A stretch of 64,000 nt of DNA from Dactylorhiza incarnata (lineage: Eukaryota > Streptophyta > Magnoliopsida > Asparagales > Orchidaceae). The stretch covers positions 248,001-312,000 of the forward strand of contig JAWHQI010000202.1 of NCBI GenBank assembly GCA_033032865.1. Reading direction: 5' to 3'. Under the pieces are notes generated by a model. The model saw only the letters and a program-made list of their open reading frames with translations, ran no database searches and was not told the DNA's origin. The position numbers and the translations under genes are program-made. Below are positions 19,159-31,198 of the stretch, in pieces; the stretch's first letter is position 1, and each line of letters begins with the position of its first letter.

Positions 19159-19513
19159 TCACCACCATCACCGTCATCGCCAGCGCCACCGTCATCGCCA
19201 TCGCCTCCATCGTCGCCGCCCCCGCTGTCACCCTTCGAGAACCTCTCTCTCTCTCTCTCTCCCAACAATTGTAGCGAGCAGCGGCCTGTCGCCTCGCCTT
19301 CTCTTAAAAGGCTTTGTACAATGCCAACAAATAGTGAAGCTTGGTCGGCACAGCTCCGACCACGTGGTTTTTCACCCAGTTGACGGGTTTTCCACGTTAA
19401 AAAAATTGCCTTGTCAGATTCTTTTTTCTGTGACTATTTGCACGCTCGAGCGCTCCCGGGCTAAAACAGTTCAATTTAGTTTGGTCTGTCGGAGCCATGA
19501 GTGGTCCGCAACA
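19159..19513 (+). repeat. Truncated Tat-type LTR, 3' end only
   Basis: From 19236 on it parallels the last ~280 bp of the Tat-1 LTR: a (ct)n run, gtagcgagcagcggcctgtc, ggtcggcacagctccgacca, cgtggtttttcacc, cgggttttccacg and the final cgcaaca. Upstream, 19160-19235 is a (caccgtcatcgc)-type low-complexity run. The rest of the LTR should lie left of Copia-B but does not, and no primer site follows at 19514, so this is a remnant of a 3' or solo LTR. Confidence 0.75.
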
Positions 19514-20308
19514 GAGTTACATAAGGTTCACACAGATGTACGACATCACTTAATTGGCAGTGTGTAGAAGTTGGAGGAGATAGTGTGTACCAAGAGTCTA
19601 TTTGGGTGGGTGGCTGCAGTTTGAATCTTGCATAAAACAACATTTTGGGGGATGAGTGGTTCCAAACGGGGGCTATCAAACGAGCTAACAATAGCGTTTG
19701 TGTTTTTTTAAAACACCACAGATCTGCTTGTTTAGGCATTTTTTATCTAATGCGTTATTCATAAAATGAAACACACTATTTTCAACCCATTTGAATAGCC
19801 TCCATTTGGAACCCATAATCCTCAGTAACACTATTTTATGCTTGATTCTAACATCAAAGAGGGAGCTCCATCCAAGAACATTATTTTCTCCCATCTCCAA
19901 TCACCACCAATGACCCCTAAAAGCCCAAAGTGCCTGCATTTATTTGTTGACAATCATGTCAGAGGGGGCTTGGGGTGCAACTCGTGCTGGTTTAGATCAA
20001 TTGCATTCAGTTTCAACTTCTTAGAACAAGATTCGACCCATGTACTCAAAACCTAGACATCATAACTGAAATTTTCAGTTCAGTTTTAGCTTGGTTCTAC
20101 CAAACATCTTACTTGTGTTTATGAGTACTCATATAACATAGAGCGATAAAACAACTTGTAAGTGAATAATATTAAAAAATCATCTCGAAATCACAGCATT
20201 GTAAATTTTAAATTTTTCCACATTAAGCGTATACTCAACATAATGTTCATATCGTAATACAAACCAGTGTTTACTTTTATTAATTTGAATACAATTTAAT
20301 ATGATATT
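19514..20308. other. Unclassified non-coding sequence
   Basis: About 800 bp, AT-rich, with no repeat partner in the window and no credible ORF. I see nothing in it that I can name. It lies between a plus-oriented and a minus-oriented Tat-type LTR end. Confidence 0.5.
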
Positions 20309-22224
20309 TGTTGCGGGTAGCCCGATATTCCTCCGGTCCGGAGAATCAGACCGTCCTAGCTCCAAGTCAGACCATTCACGCAAACAGTCAACAGTAAACC
20401 AAGCAACAATGACACAGAGACATCTTATCTTGGAAAACCTAGAAAGGGTGAAAAACCATGTGGCTGATACAGCGCCGAACCAAAATCCACTATTTTTCTT
20501 GAGGTTACATGTAAGACCCCCCCTCCCGGAACACAAAACACGGCCGAGGGAAGTCTTATGCCTAGGGCAGCCGCCTTGCCGAAGCGCCAGCTCACGGGCT
20601 AGCCTCCTCCACAAGACGCCTATCCTGCCGGCTAACAAATATCATCAATGCCAACCCATCATATAAAATAAAACAAGAAGCCACCAGATATATATATCCG
20701 CATAAGTACAGTCCAAATACACACCAAACGAGTGTATAATATCAGAGTAACAAAAGAAAAGGGCCTCAAGGGCTACAACAAAACTCGCTCACATCTGTCA
20801 CTGACGGCTGCGATGGTATCGTGGTATCCTACCCTGTCGTCCCGGCTGGACTATCTGTCTCCAGCGCCGTGCGCTGCTGCACCAGGGTGCGCCGCTGCTC
20901 CAGGATGCGCTGCCGCTCCAGGGTGCGCTCCTAAAAAGGGGACATAGCAACCGTTAGTCATAAAGACTAAGTGGCTTCACATCCGCTCCCCCGACGACTC
21001 CAAGGCACCGGGCGGAAAGAAAGAAAAGGAGCTGCAATATTAGCAATAATAAACAAGCAGGTGACAGGTAATAGTTGTTCATATGTGTCGGTTGTTTAAG
21101 TGCCCACGCACTTTCCATAGCACTATCCAATATGTTCGTAAGCATAAAAGTAGCAGTGGTTCTATATATTTGTAAGTATAAGTAGCAACAGACATAAGCA
21201 GAGTATTAGAGAACTGAATTGAACTTAACTTATAAGGATGCCCATACAAGCTTATAAGTCAAGGGTCTGCGTATAAAGGTAACTCATCATATAAAGGTGC
21301 CCATACAAGTTTATATGATGAGGTTCCAATGCGGTGCAATGCAATGATTATGATATGAATGCGGTGCAATGATTATGATATGAATGACTGACTCATGCAC
21401 AGTTGCTATGTCGACATAGACATTTAGTTCCCACTTTTCGAGGGTAGCTAACCACTCAGGCGCCCCCCGTCGTGGCCAGACGGTGGCAGTGGCACGGGCT
21501 TCGCCACTACTAGGAGGGTATGAACACTACCGGTCCTAGGCCTATGTACGCCTCGACGCTCTTGTTCATAGCAGAGTCCCTGCGTACTACCCGCATTCAT
21601 GCGGGGTCTTCAAGACGCGGAGGGGATCTATTGGGTAGATGGACACCAAGACATTCCAACCCAATCGGTCTGAGTCTAACTGCCGGCTTCTGTCGGTGTC
21701 ACGACTAGCGAGCCCGTAGACCCGCCACAACCTATCCTCCCACGAGGATCTATACCACCACGCGCAATTATGTTCACCTACGTAGTTTGAACACACCATG
21801 CGTGCTATCGAGCACCAAGGACTCGCTCCACGAGCCTTACCACCTTCCGCCTCGCACGGCAATAATCGATGCTAATTAGCATCCAAGGCCCCCAACAACT
21901 GGGTCCTTTCCTTTTCACCACCGGCTATAACTATAACTTGTGACCCGCACTAAGTTAACCGTGCCGCCCGTTCCGAGTTGATTACTCGTGGGCAGTGGTG
22001 TGCGTATAACATGGACATTATTAAACCAATTCATAGGACTATGGACTACTTGCGCACATGAGGGCATAACATATTATTTAACTATGGAATCTATTCAAGC
22101 CAAGCTACTGGACTTCCACCATCGGTGGTAATTTAATTAACAATCCTATAACAGAGGATTATTTATCATCTCCCTCATATGGAGATTAGATCATTTCACC
22201 CCCACCCCCTTTTTTTTTTAAAAT

Positions 22225-22620
22225 CCCTAAGTCACAACAGGGAACTAACATGTGTATATATATTTAAAATCATCACATTTATACATATATATATGTATAT
22301 ATATAATTAAATTCCCATGACAGGGAACTAACATTTCAATCCCATAATCAGCAGCAACAGAACATATATATGTATATAATGAAATCCCAACTACAGGGAA
22401 CTACTTCTCAAATCTAAATAAACAGCAACAGATCATATATATATAATTAAATTCCCATAACAGGGAACTAACATTTCAATCCCATAATCAGCAGCAACAG
22501 AACATATATATATATATAATGAAATCCCAACTACAGGGAACTACTTCTCAAATCTAAATCAACAGCAACAGATCATATATATATATATATATGTATAATG
22601 AAATCCCAATTACAGGGAGC
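22225..22620. repeat. ~130-bp tandem repeat with TA microsatellites
   Basis: Alternating attcccataacagggaacta and atcccaactacagggaacta blocks are separated by (ta)n runs, about three rounds. The corresponding block in the other LTR (30880-31300) has longer TA runs. Confidence 0.85.
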
Positions 22621-23279
22621 TATTCATTTTCATCCTAAATGAAATTTAGGGCAACCACCTTCTCTCCTCCCATGCTCCCTCATGAGGCCACCACATTTCA
22701 CGAGATCAGCATCCTTGCATTCGTATTGAAGCGGGGAGTTGAATGAGGGCATTTTCGCGGCGATCGGCGCCCTACGGCGAAAAACCCTAACGCGGCCTCA
22801 ACCTACGGAACTGCATTTCGCTCCCAAATCGACTCAATTGAGTTCGATATCTCGCCTAGGGGGTGTAAGATACTAGCACCAAGGGAGAGGGGTCGGAAGT
22901 CACCTGAATCCGGGCCGACGATCGCGACGGTCGACTCCTCGGCGGCATGGCGGCGCTTGGACGAGCTCAACACGTCTCCAAGCTTTCTCCCACGCGGTGG
23001 CGAAGCTCCTCCATAGATTTCTTATGGCCAAGCTCCTAGGGTGGGGAGGAGAAATGGAAAGAGAGAAGAGAAAAGGGAGGAAGAAGATGAAAATGAAAAC
23101 CCTCGGGAGGAAAAAATCTCTGCCAGGAATTAAGAGTGAAAGGATTGTTATTGGATTTGATAATTAATAGCATGGGAACCCCAACTCTGATGTCAAACCC
23201 TTATTGGACAAAATCCACTGCCTTCCCAAAGATAAAAATAAACAAACATCACTCAAGTTTTTCTTGGGAAGGAGTTAAA

Positions 23280-23700
23280 CTTTCCCGTTCGACGATCGTC
23301 GAACGAGAGCAGCTCCCCGTTCGTCGATCGTCGAACGGGAGCCTTCCCAGCTTAGCGCTCCCCGTTCGACATTCATCGAACGGGAGCAGCTCCCCGTTCG
23401 TCGAACGACTAACGGGATGATTTCTAGCAGAGCGCTCCCCGTTCGACATTCGTCGGACGGGAGCAGCTCCCTGTTCGTCGAACGACGAACGGGATGATCT
23501 TCTTAGCTGAGCGCTTCCCGTTCGACATTCGTCGAACTGGAGCGCTCCCCGTTCGTCGATCGACGAACGGGAGCCCTTTTTGCTGAACGCTCCCCGTTCG
23601 ACATTCGTCGAACGGGAGCGCTCCCCGTTCGTCGAGCGACGAACGGGAGCAGCTTGCGTTCGACGAATTCGACGAATTCGTCGAACGGAAGCTGCTAGAC
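23280..23700. repeat. Array of cgttcgacgaacg palindromes, 3' LTR copy
   Basis: More than a dozen near-perfect palindromes based on ccgttcg-tcgat-cgacgaacgg or ccgttcgacattcgtcgaacgg, joined by short gagcgctc or gagcagctc linkers that are themselves palindromic. They lie within the first ~500 bp of the LTR as read on the minus strand (U3). Confidence 0.9.
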
Positions 23701-23784
23701 GAGAATTCTCCAAAACAGAAGCTGCTAACCGAGAATTTTAATCAGCAACAGCAATATCTGCTCCTCCAGGATTGGGATGTTACA

Positions 23785-23830
23785 AATCCTATAAACAAAA
23801 AAAAATAATTTCGCCCCCGAAATTTAGGTT
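23785..23830 (-). other. Polypurine-tract region of the Tekay-like element
   Basis: On the minus strand this reads ATTTCGGGGGCGAAATTA followed by a T run and then the LTR start TGTAACATCCC. The TTCGGGGGCGAAATT context resembles the 3' end of plant chromoviruses. Confidence 0.55.
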
Positions 23831-24404
23831 GGGGTCACGAGGGTCACATAAACCATAGCAGCAGCACAGTAGAGAACCACCCATAGACCATAGCAGTAGG
23901 TCTATTCTGAACACCAACAGAAGTTGTTAATGGTGAAAACCACAGCAGCAGGTCTATTCTGAACACAAAATAAAATGCTAGACTAACTTTCCTGGAGTGC
24001 AAACCCCCAAACAACACTATAATGGGGTTACTAATAACCATAGATTTCCTAGTTTATAAACCAAAACTTTTCCTGGGGCATAACCTCAAAACACAATACC
24101 ATTTTGAAAATCAATAAAAGAGAGAGCCCAGGTAATAAGATTTCACGTATATATGTGTATATGTACACATGTGTATGCTCCAAACCCATCCATCCAACCC
24201 AGCATAACTACAGAAGAAATTAGCAGTTACAACTAATAACTTTTACCTATACTTGTATAGATATGTTTTATCCCAAACCTGTAGGGGCATAGCAAAACCA
24301 AGAAGGGGATGGATAAGCCTACAAGGCTTCTACCTGGGTTTAGCGCATATTTATATGATACTAAGTTTAGGCTATGGTATTAAATCAAGGTATGACAAAC
24401 AAGT
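23831..24404. other. 3' untranslated region of the Tekay-like element
   Basis: Between the pol stop and the polypurine tract. AT-rich, with a loose duplication of an accatagcagcag(t/g)tctattctgaacac block (23855-23970). No gene. Confidence 0.6.
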
Positions 24405-27400
24405 TTAGGCCATACCTGGGGAAAACAATCCCGGGTAATGCTGCCGCATAAGGTCCATCGGCTCCCAAGTGTATTCCTCCCGTCCATGGTTGGACCACAA
24501 CACTTTCACCAACGGAACACTCTTCCTTCGCAGCACTCTGGTCTCGGTGTCTACTATCCGCAAAGGCTCCAGCCGGACAGACCTGTCGGACTCCACAGGA
24601 CCAGACGTAACTACCACATGCTGATCAGGGCGAAGCAAGGCCCTCCGAAGGGAGGACACATGGAAGACGTCGTGTAAATTCTCCAATTCTGGCGGTAACA
24701 TCAATCGATAAGCTAAGGGGCCAATCCGCTCTAGGATGGTATAAGGCCCCATATAACGAGGGCTGAGCTTCTTCCTTCCCCGAACCCGAGACACACCGTG
24801 CATCGGCCTGATCTTCAAGAACACTTTGTCCCCAACATGGAACTCCACGGCCCTGTGCTTTTTGTCATAATATTTTGCCTGCCGGCTCTGCGCTTCAAGC
24901 ATACGGTCACGTATCAGTCTGACCATCTCATCAGTATCATCGATGAATTTCACCCCTAACGCCTTCGGGTCCTCATCTTGGACCCAAGACAAAGGTGTCC
25001 TACACCTTCTTCCATACAATGCCGCATAAGGAGCCATGCCAATGCTCGCCTGGTGACTGTTATTATACGATAACTCCACCAAGGGTAGGAGTCTCTCCCA
25101 TGGCTCTCCTCGATCTAAAACACAAAGGCGCAACAAATCTTCAAGGGTCCTGATCGTCCGCTCTGACTGACCATCCGTCTGAGGGTGGAAGGCCGTGCTA
25201 AAGGTCAAACGGGAACCCAAATAAGCTTGCACTGCTTTCCACTCCCTGGAGGTAAAGCGACCGTCACGGTCCGAAACGATCGTTTTGGGCACCCCATGAT
25301 AGCGAACAAACTGCTCGACGAAGAGGCTTACCAACACATCAACATGCGAATCCTTCCTCATCGGTATAAACCTTGCGACCTTCGTCAGACGGTCCACGAT
25401 CACCCAAACAGAGTCACTCCCGGAGCGGGAACGAGGCAGCCCGTGAACGAAATCCATGGATATGTCTTCGAACTTCCACTCGGGAATGGACAACGGCTGC
25501 AGCAACCCCGCCGGACTCCTACACTCCGCCTTTACCTTCTGGCACGCCTCGCAGTGAATGACGAAATAAGTGACATCCTTCTTCATCCCAGGCCAAAACA
25601 TCGTCCTTCGCAGATCAGTGTACATCTTGACAATCCCGGGGTGCACCGAGTATTTTGTGCAGTGAGCTTCCTTCATAATGTCCTCTCGAATTCCTCCACC
25701 TGCGGGTATGTATAACCTGCCACGGAAGTGAACCAGATCCTCCTACATGGTGTATTCCTCCGCAGAACCAGCCTCCACTGCTCGAAGAATAGGTTCTAGG
25801 GCAACATCTTTCCTCTGCTCTGCTCGAATGCGATCTCGAATATCACAAACTATGCTCATCGCGGACAGGTACTCGGCAAAAACCTCTGGATCGGCTTTAG
25901 ACACGAGCGTGATCTGCATTTCCTCGAGCATCCTTACCAACTCCATGGCCATCAGCCGTGACTCCGGACTGGATGTCCTCCTGCTCAGAGCATCGGCCAC
26001 CGAATTTGCCTTCCCTGGGTGATAGTTTAGCGTGTAATCATAGTCACACAGGAACTCGATCCACCGCTGCTGCCTCAAATTCAGATCCTTCTGAGTGTGT
26101 ATATACTTCAAATTCTTGTGATCGGTGAATATCTCGCAGTGGACCCCATATAAATAGTGCCTCCAAATCTTCAAAGCAAATATCACTGCACCCAGCTCCA
26201 GATCATGCACCGGATAGTTTACCTCGTGCTTCTTAAGCTGCCTCGAAGCATAAGCAATCCCGTGGTCGTACTGCATCAGTACGGCACCCATCCCCTGCAA
26301 GGACGCATCAGTATAAATTTGAAATCCTTCCCTACCAGACGTAAGAGTAAGGACCGGGGCTGAGGTGAGGCGATCCTTCAGCTCCTGAAATGCTGCCTCA
26401 CACTCAGGCGACCACACAAACGACACCTCCTTTCTGGTCAGCTTAGTGAGCGGGAGAGTAATCTTCGAGAACCCCTCGACAAATTTGCGGTAATACCCGG
26501 CAAGCCCCAAAAAGCTGCGCACATCTGCGGCTGACTTCAACGGCTGCCATTCCTTCACAGCACGAACCTTAGCAGGATCTACGGCCAATCCCGCACCACT
26601 GATAACATGACCCAAGAAAGCCACCTTGCGGAGCCAGAACTCGCACTTGCCAAATTTTGCGAACAACTGATGCTCCCTCAGTTTTGCCAACACCAGCTCT
26701 AGATGATTCCAATGGTCCAGTAATGACTTCGAATAAACCAGGATGTCGTCGATGAATACGATCACGAAGTCGTCCAGATAAGGCGCAAACACCCTGTTCA
26801 TCAGGCTCATGAACGCAGAAGGTGCATTAGTGAGCCCAAAGGGCATAACCGTAAATTCATACAACCCGTACCTCGAGCTGAAAGCAGTCTTCTGGATATC
26901 CTCCTCCTGAATCCTCAACTGATAATAGCCAGAGCGCAAGTCGAGCTTGGAGAACCACTGCGCTCCTTCCAACTGATCAAAGAGTTCGTCGATTCGCCGC
27001 AGAGGATAAGTGTTCCGGACCGTCAGCCGGTTGAGCTCCCGATAATCTATGCACAAGCGGAGCGAACCGTCCTTCTTCTTCACGAACAGAACCGGGGCTC
27101 CCCAGGGTGACGAGCTAGGATGAACGAACCCTGAGTCCACCAATTCTTGCAGTTGTACACAGAACTCTGCTAGCTCCTTGGGCGCCATTCTGTACGGGGC
27201 CCGTGAAACAGGATTAGCTCCCGGTACCAGCTTAATTTGGAAGTCTACCTCCCTAGGTGGGGGTAATCCGGGTAGTTTTTCGGGGAAAACATCCGGAAAA
27301 TCCCGGACTACCGGTACATCCTTCATTTCAGGCCCTATCTCCTTCATCTCAAAACAGATCACGAACACCTCATCGCCTTGCTCGTGAGCCTTCACAACCT

Positions 27401-27803
27401 GTATAGAAGACAACAAGTTTCGTGATACGGATCTTATACCTTGAATTACCACCTCTGAGTCATCATGCCTCAGCGTGATCCGCTTCGCCACATAATCGAT
27501 CTTCGCGTGATTCCAGTGCAACCACGTCATGCCCAATATTAGATCAAGGTCGGGCATCCACAACACTGTTGCCGGTGTCTCAAATTGCTTCCCACCGATG
27601 GATATTACCAAGCTGCACCTGGAGGTAGATCGTATCTCCGAGCCATCCGGAAGGCGCACCCTCCTGGGGGCTCCCCTGAAGCACTGTACTGCATCTAGTT
27701 CATTCACAAATTCTTCTGATACGAATGAATGAGTGGCACCCGTGTCAAAAAGAGTAAGAGCGGGTTTACCGCAAATGAGCACGGTACCTGGGGTTAAAAT
27801 CAT
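24405..27803 (-). pseudogene. Chromovirus pol polyprotein with one in-frame TAG
   Basis: Frames 27803-25743 and 25676-24405 are the same frame, broken by a TAG at about 25740-25742 (ATG TAG GAG). Order: protease with [12 protein letters not shown] (27735-27765), reverse transcriptase with [19 protein letters not shown] and the catalytic FIDDIL box (26741-26756), RNase H with [15 protein letters not shown], integrase with zinc finger HCTKYSVHPG..CEACQ, core ISMDFVHGLP, IVSDRDGRFTS and FHPQTDGQSERT, then GPY/F and a chromodomain-like tail EEYTWEPMDLMRQHYP. About 1,130 codons, normal length. All catalytic motifs inspected are intact, so the TAG is the only visible defect in pol. Confidence 0.95.
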
Positions 27804-27906
27804 GCGAACTTAAGCACCTTAGTTATGAAAAGAGGAAAATACAAGCATAATTACCTGTGATGACCTCCTGTGGGTCTCGCTCCTGAGCTAGATCCAAAGC
27901 GTATAC

Positions 27907-28929
27907 CTACTCCCGAGCAGGTCTGGGGTTCCTACCCTGCTGACCCTGGCCTCGACCTCGGCCTCTTCCTCGCTGCGCTGCCGGAGGAGCCATGGGGCGA
28001 TTCAGAGCGTTTCCTTGTAGCTGCGGGCAGTATCTCCGAATGTGGACGGGCTGGTTGCAATGATAACACACCGCTCGAAAGTGCTCTCTCTGCGGCTGAA
28101 GCGCCTGACCCTGATGTGGTGGGGGCAATGGTAGCGGTCGCGCTGGCTGCTCCAACCTGAAGTTTGGGCGAAAACGCCCGCCATCTCTCCGCTGGCCTCT
28201 GTCTTTGCCCCTGGTGTTCTGCCTCCTCCTGAAGATGGGCCCCGCCTCCATCACTTCCTCTACGGGCCTCTTATTCCTGGCCTGGACCCCCAAGTGGTCC
28301 GCCTCCAACTTCTGTGCCATCTCTATAATCTACGCGAGGCTCGAATCGGCGACGAAGAGGAGAGCCTGCCTCAGAGGATCTCGCAGGCCCTTGTAGAACC
28401 GCTTCGCGTACCCGCGATCATCTAAATCATAAGAGTCTGCGAATATGGCTAAGTGCTGAAATTCCCGCTGGTACTCGACCACCGATCTCGACCCCTGCTT
28501 CAGCTGCAGAAATCTCTCCTCAAGCTCGTCCCTGGCCGTAGAAGAGACAAAGTGCTCCAGGAACGCGTCCGCAAACTCGTCCCAGCTTATGTCAAGGTGG
28601 TTGCGTCCTTCGAAGGTGGAGCCCATCAAGGACTTCCACCACCTCTTCGCATGTAGATCCAAGGCCGTGACTGCCAATGTGACTGCCATGTTGCTCGGGC
28701 AACGGATCCCTGCCAGTAACTCCTACACTGTATCCAGCCACTCCTCCGTCTGAACTGCGGACTCCATCCCATGGTAGGTGGGAGGGGAGAGAGCACGGAA
28801 GGTGCTCAACCAATTTGAGCTTGGGGCCTGCGGCTGCACCGACATCTGCTGAGACCTGAAGGCATCCAGGATTGCCGTCAGAGACTGGCCTAGCTCAGAT
28901 TGTTGAAAAGGAGTAGGTACTGGAGGCAC
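27907..28929 (-). pseudogene. Chromovirus gag with two in-frame TAG codons
   Basis: Three frame-matched pieces (28929-28723, 28689-28330, 28320-27907) are separated by TAG codons in GTG TAG GAG and GCG TAG ATT. Recognisable parts: FRALSPPTYHG (homologous to FRSFRPPVFKG in Gypsy-1), the gag core with ALDLHAKRWWKSL, WDEFADAFLEHF and LKQGSRSVVEYQREFQHLA, then a basic stretch and a CCHC knuckle CYHCNQPVHIRRYC (about 28020-28065). The true start is unclear; another in-frame TAG lies just upstream of 28929. The gag and pol frames differ. Confidence 0.9.
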
Positions 28930-29143
28930 GGGAGTGGCCGTCGCCGGTTCTGAATGTACCGGAATCTATATGCAAGATAGATATTTGGGTTAGGTTGGCT
29001 ATTCGAAAGAAGATAATAGAAATACTTAATGCGAATTACACATGGGCACACCACTGCTTCCGCTCAGTCAGTTTGTCCTCAAACTGAAGAGGTGAGAGGG
29101 GTGCACCATGCGAAAGTGAACTTCTTGACCTCAGGATCGTTGC

Positions 29144-29155
29144 AAGCTGATACCA
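29144..29155 (-). other. Primer-binding site of the Tekay-like element
   Basis: The minus strand reads TGGTATCAGCTT two bases after the LTR terminus; the first ten bases match the plant tRNA-iMet site. Confidence 0.8.
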
Positions 29156-29157
29156 TT

Positions 29158-31154
29158 TGTAAGACCCCCCCCTCCCGGAACACAAAACACGGCCGAGGGA
29201 AGTCTTATGCCTAGGGCAGCCGCCTTGCCGAAGCGCCAGCTCACGGGCTAGCCTCCTCCACAAGACGCCTATCCTGCCGGCTAACAAATATCATCAATGC
29301 CAACCCATCATATAAAATAAAACAAGAAGCCACCAGATATATATATCCGTATAAGTACAGTCCAAATACACACCAAACGAGTGTATAATATCAGAGTAAC
29401 AAAAGAAAAGGGCCTCAAGGGCTACAACAAAACTCGCTCACATCTGTCACTGACGGCGCGATGGTATTGTGGTATCCTACCCTGTCGTCCCGGCTGGACT
29501 ATCTGTCTCCAGCGCCGTGCGCTGCTGCACCAGGGTGCGCCGCTGCTCCAGGATGCGCTGCCGCTCCAGGGTGCGCTCCTAAAAAGGGGACATAGCAACT
29601 GTTAGTCATAAAGACTAAGTGGCTTCACATCCGCTCCCCCGGCGACTCCAAGGCACCGGGCAGAAACAAAGAAAAGGAGCTGCAATATTAGCAATAATAA
29701 ATAAGCAGGTGACAGGTAATAGTTGTTCATATGTGTCGGTTGTTTAAGTGCCCACGCACTTTCCATAGCACTATCCAATATGTTCGTAAGCATAAAAGTA
29801 GCAGTGGTTATATATATTTGCAAGTATAAGTAGCAACAGACATAAGCAGAGTATTAGAGAACTGAATTGAACTTAACTTATAAGGATGCCCATACAAGCT
29901 TATAAGTCAAGGGTCTGCGTATAAAGGTAACTCATCATATAAAGGTGCCCATACAAGTTTATATGATGAGGTTCCAATGCGGTGCAATGCAATGATTATG
30001 ATATGAATGCGGTGCAATGATTATGATATGAATGACTGACTCATGCACAGTTGCTATGTCGACATAGACATTTAGTTCCCACTTTTCGAGGGTAGCTAAC
30101 CACTCAGGCGCCCCCCGTCGTGGCCAGACGGTGGCAGTGGCACGGGCTTCGCCACTACTAGGAGGGTATGAACACTACCGGTCCTAGGCCTATGTACGCC
30201 TCGACGCTCTTGTTCATAGCGGAGTCCCTGCGTACTACCCGCATTCATGTGGGGTCTTCAAGACGCGGAGGGGATCTATTGGGTAGATGGACACTAAGAC
30301 ATTCCAACCCAACCGGTCTGAATCTAACTGCTGGCTTCTGTCGGTGTCACGACTAGCGAGCCCGTAGACCCGCCACAACCTATCCTCCCACGAGGATCTA
30401 TACCACCACGCACAATTATGTTCACCTACGTAGTTTGAACACACCATGCGTGCTATCGAGCACCAAGGACTCGCTCCACGAGCCTTACCACCTTCCGCCT
30501 CGCGCGGCAATAATCGATGCTAATTAGCATCTAAGGCCCCCAACAACTGGGTCCTTTCCTTTTCACCACCGGCTATAACTATAACTTGTGACCCGCACTA
30601 AGTTAACCGTACCGCCCGTTCCGAGTTGATTACTCGTGTGCAGTGGTGTGCATATAACATGGACATTATTAAACCAATTCATAGAACTATGGACTACTTG
30701 CGCACATGAGGGCATAACATATTATTTAACTATGGAATCTATTCAAGCCAAGCTACTGGACTTCCACCATCGGTCGTAATTTAATTAACAATCCTATAAC
30801 AAAGGATTATTTATCATCTCCCCCATATGGAGATTAGATCATTTCACCCCCCCCCCCCCCCTTTTTTTAAATCCCTAAGTCATAACAGGGAACTAACATG
30901 TGTATATATAATTAAAATAATCACATTTATACATATATATATGTATATATATAATTAAATTCCCATAACAGGGAACTAACATTTCAATCCCATAATCAGC
31001 AGCAACAGAACATATAAATGTATATAATGAAATCCCAACTACAGGGAACTACTTCTCAAATCTAAATCAACAACAACAGATCATATATACATATATATAA
31101 TTAAATTCCCATAACAGGGAACTAACATTTCAATCCCATAATCAACAGCAACAG

Positions 31155-31198
<44 letters not shown>

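Larger units (their letters stand above)
20510..23784 (-). repeat. Tekay-like element 3' LTR
   Basis: 3,275 bp, matching 29158-32690. Internal repeats: an 18-21-bp ctgctccagg(a/g)tgcgc set (20870-20935), a ~26-bp duplication (21340-21378), a ~130-bp cagggaacta unit with TA microsatellites (22225-22620), and the palindrome array at 23280-23700. ORFs within are incidental. Confidence 0.95.

Noticed and set aside
23280..23700. CRISPR-like look (regular short repeats with spacers)
   Set aside because: Repeats are palindromes with linkers that also repeat, there are no unique spacers or cas genes, and the setting is a plant retrotransposon LTR.
29144..29155. tRNA gene suspected from TGGTATCAG-type matches (also 34525, 52636, 59766, 18522)
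   Set aside because: Only the 10-16 bases complementary to a tRNA 3' end are present, each next to an LTR: primer-binding sites, not tRNA genes.
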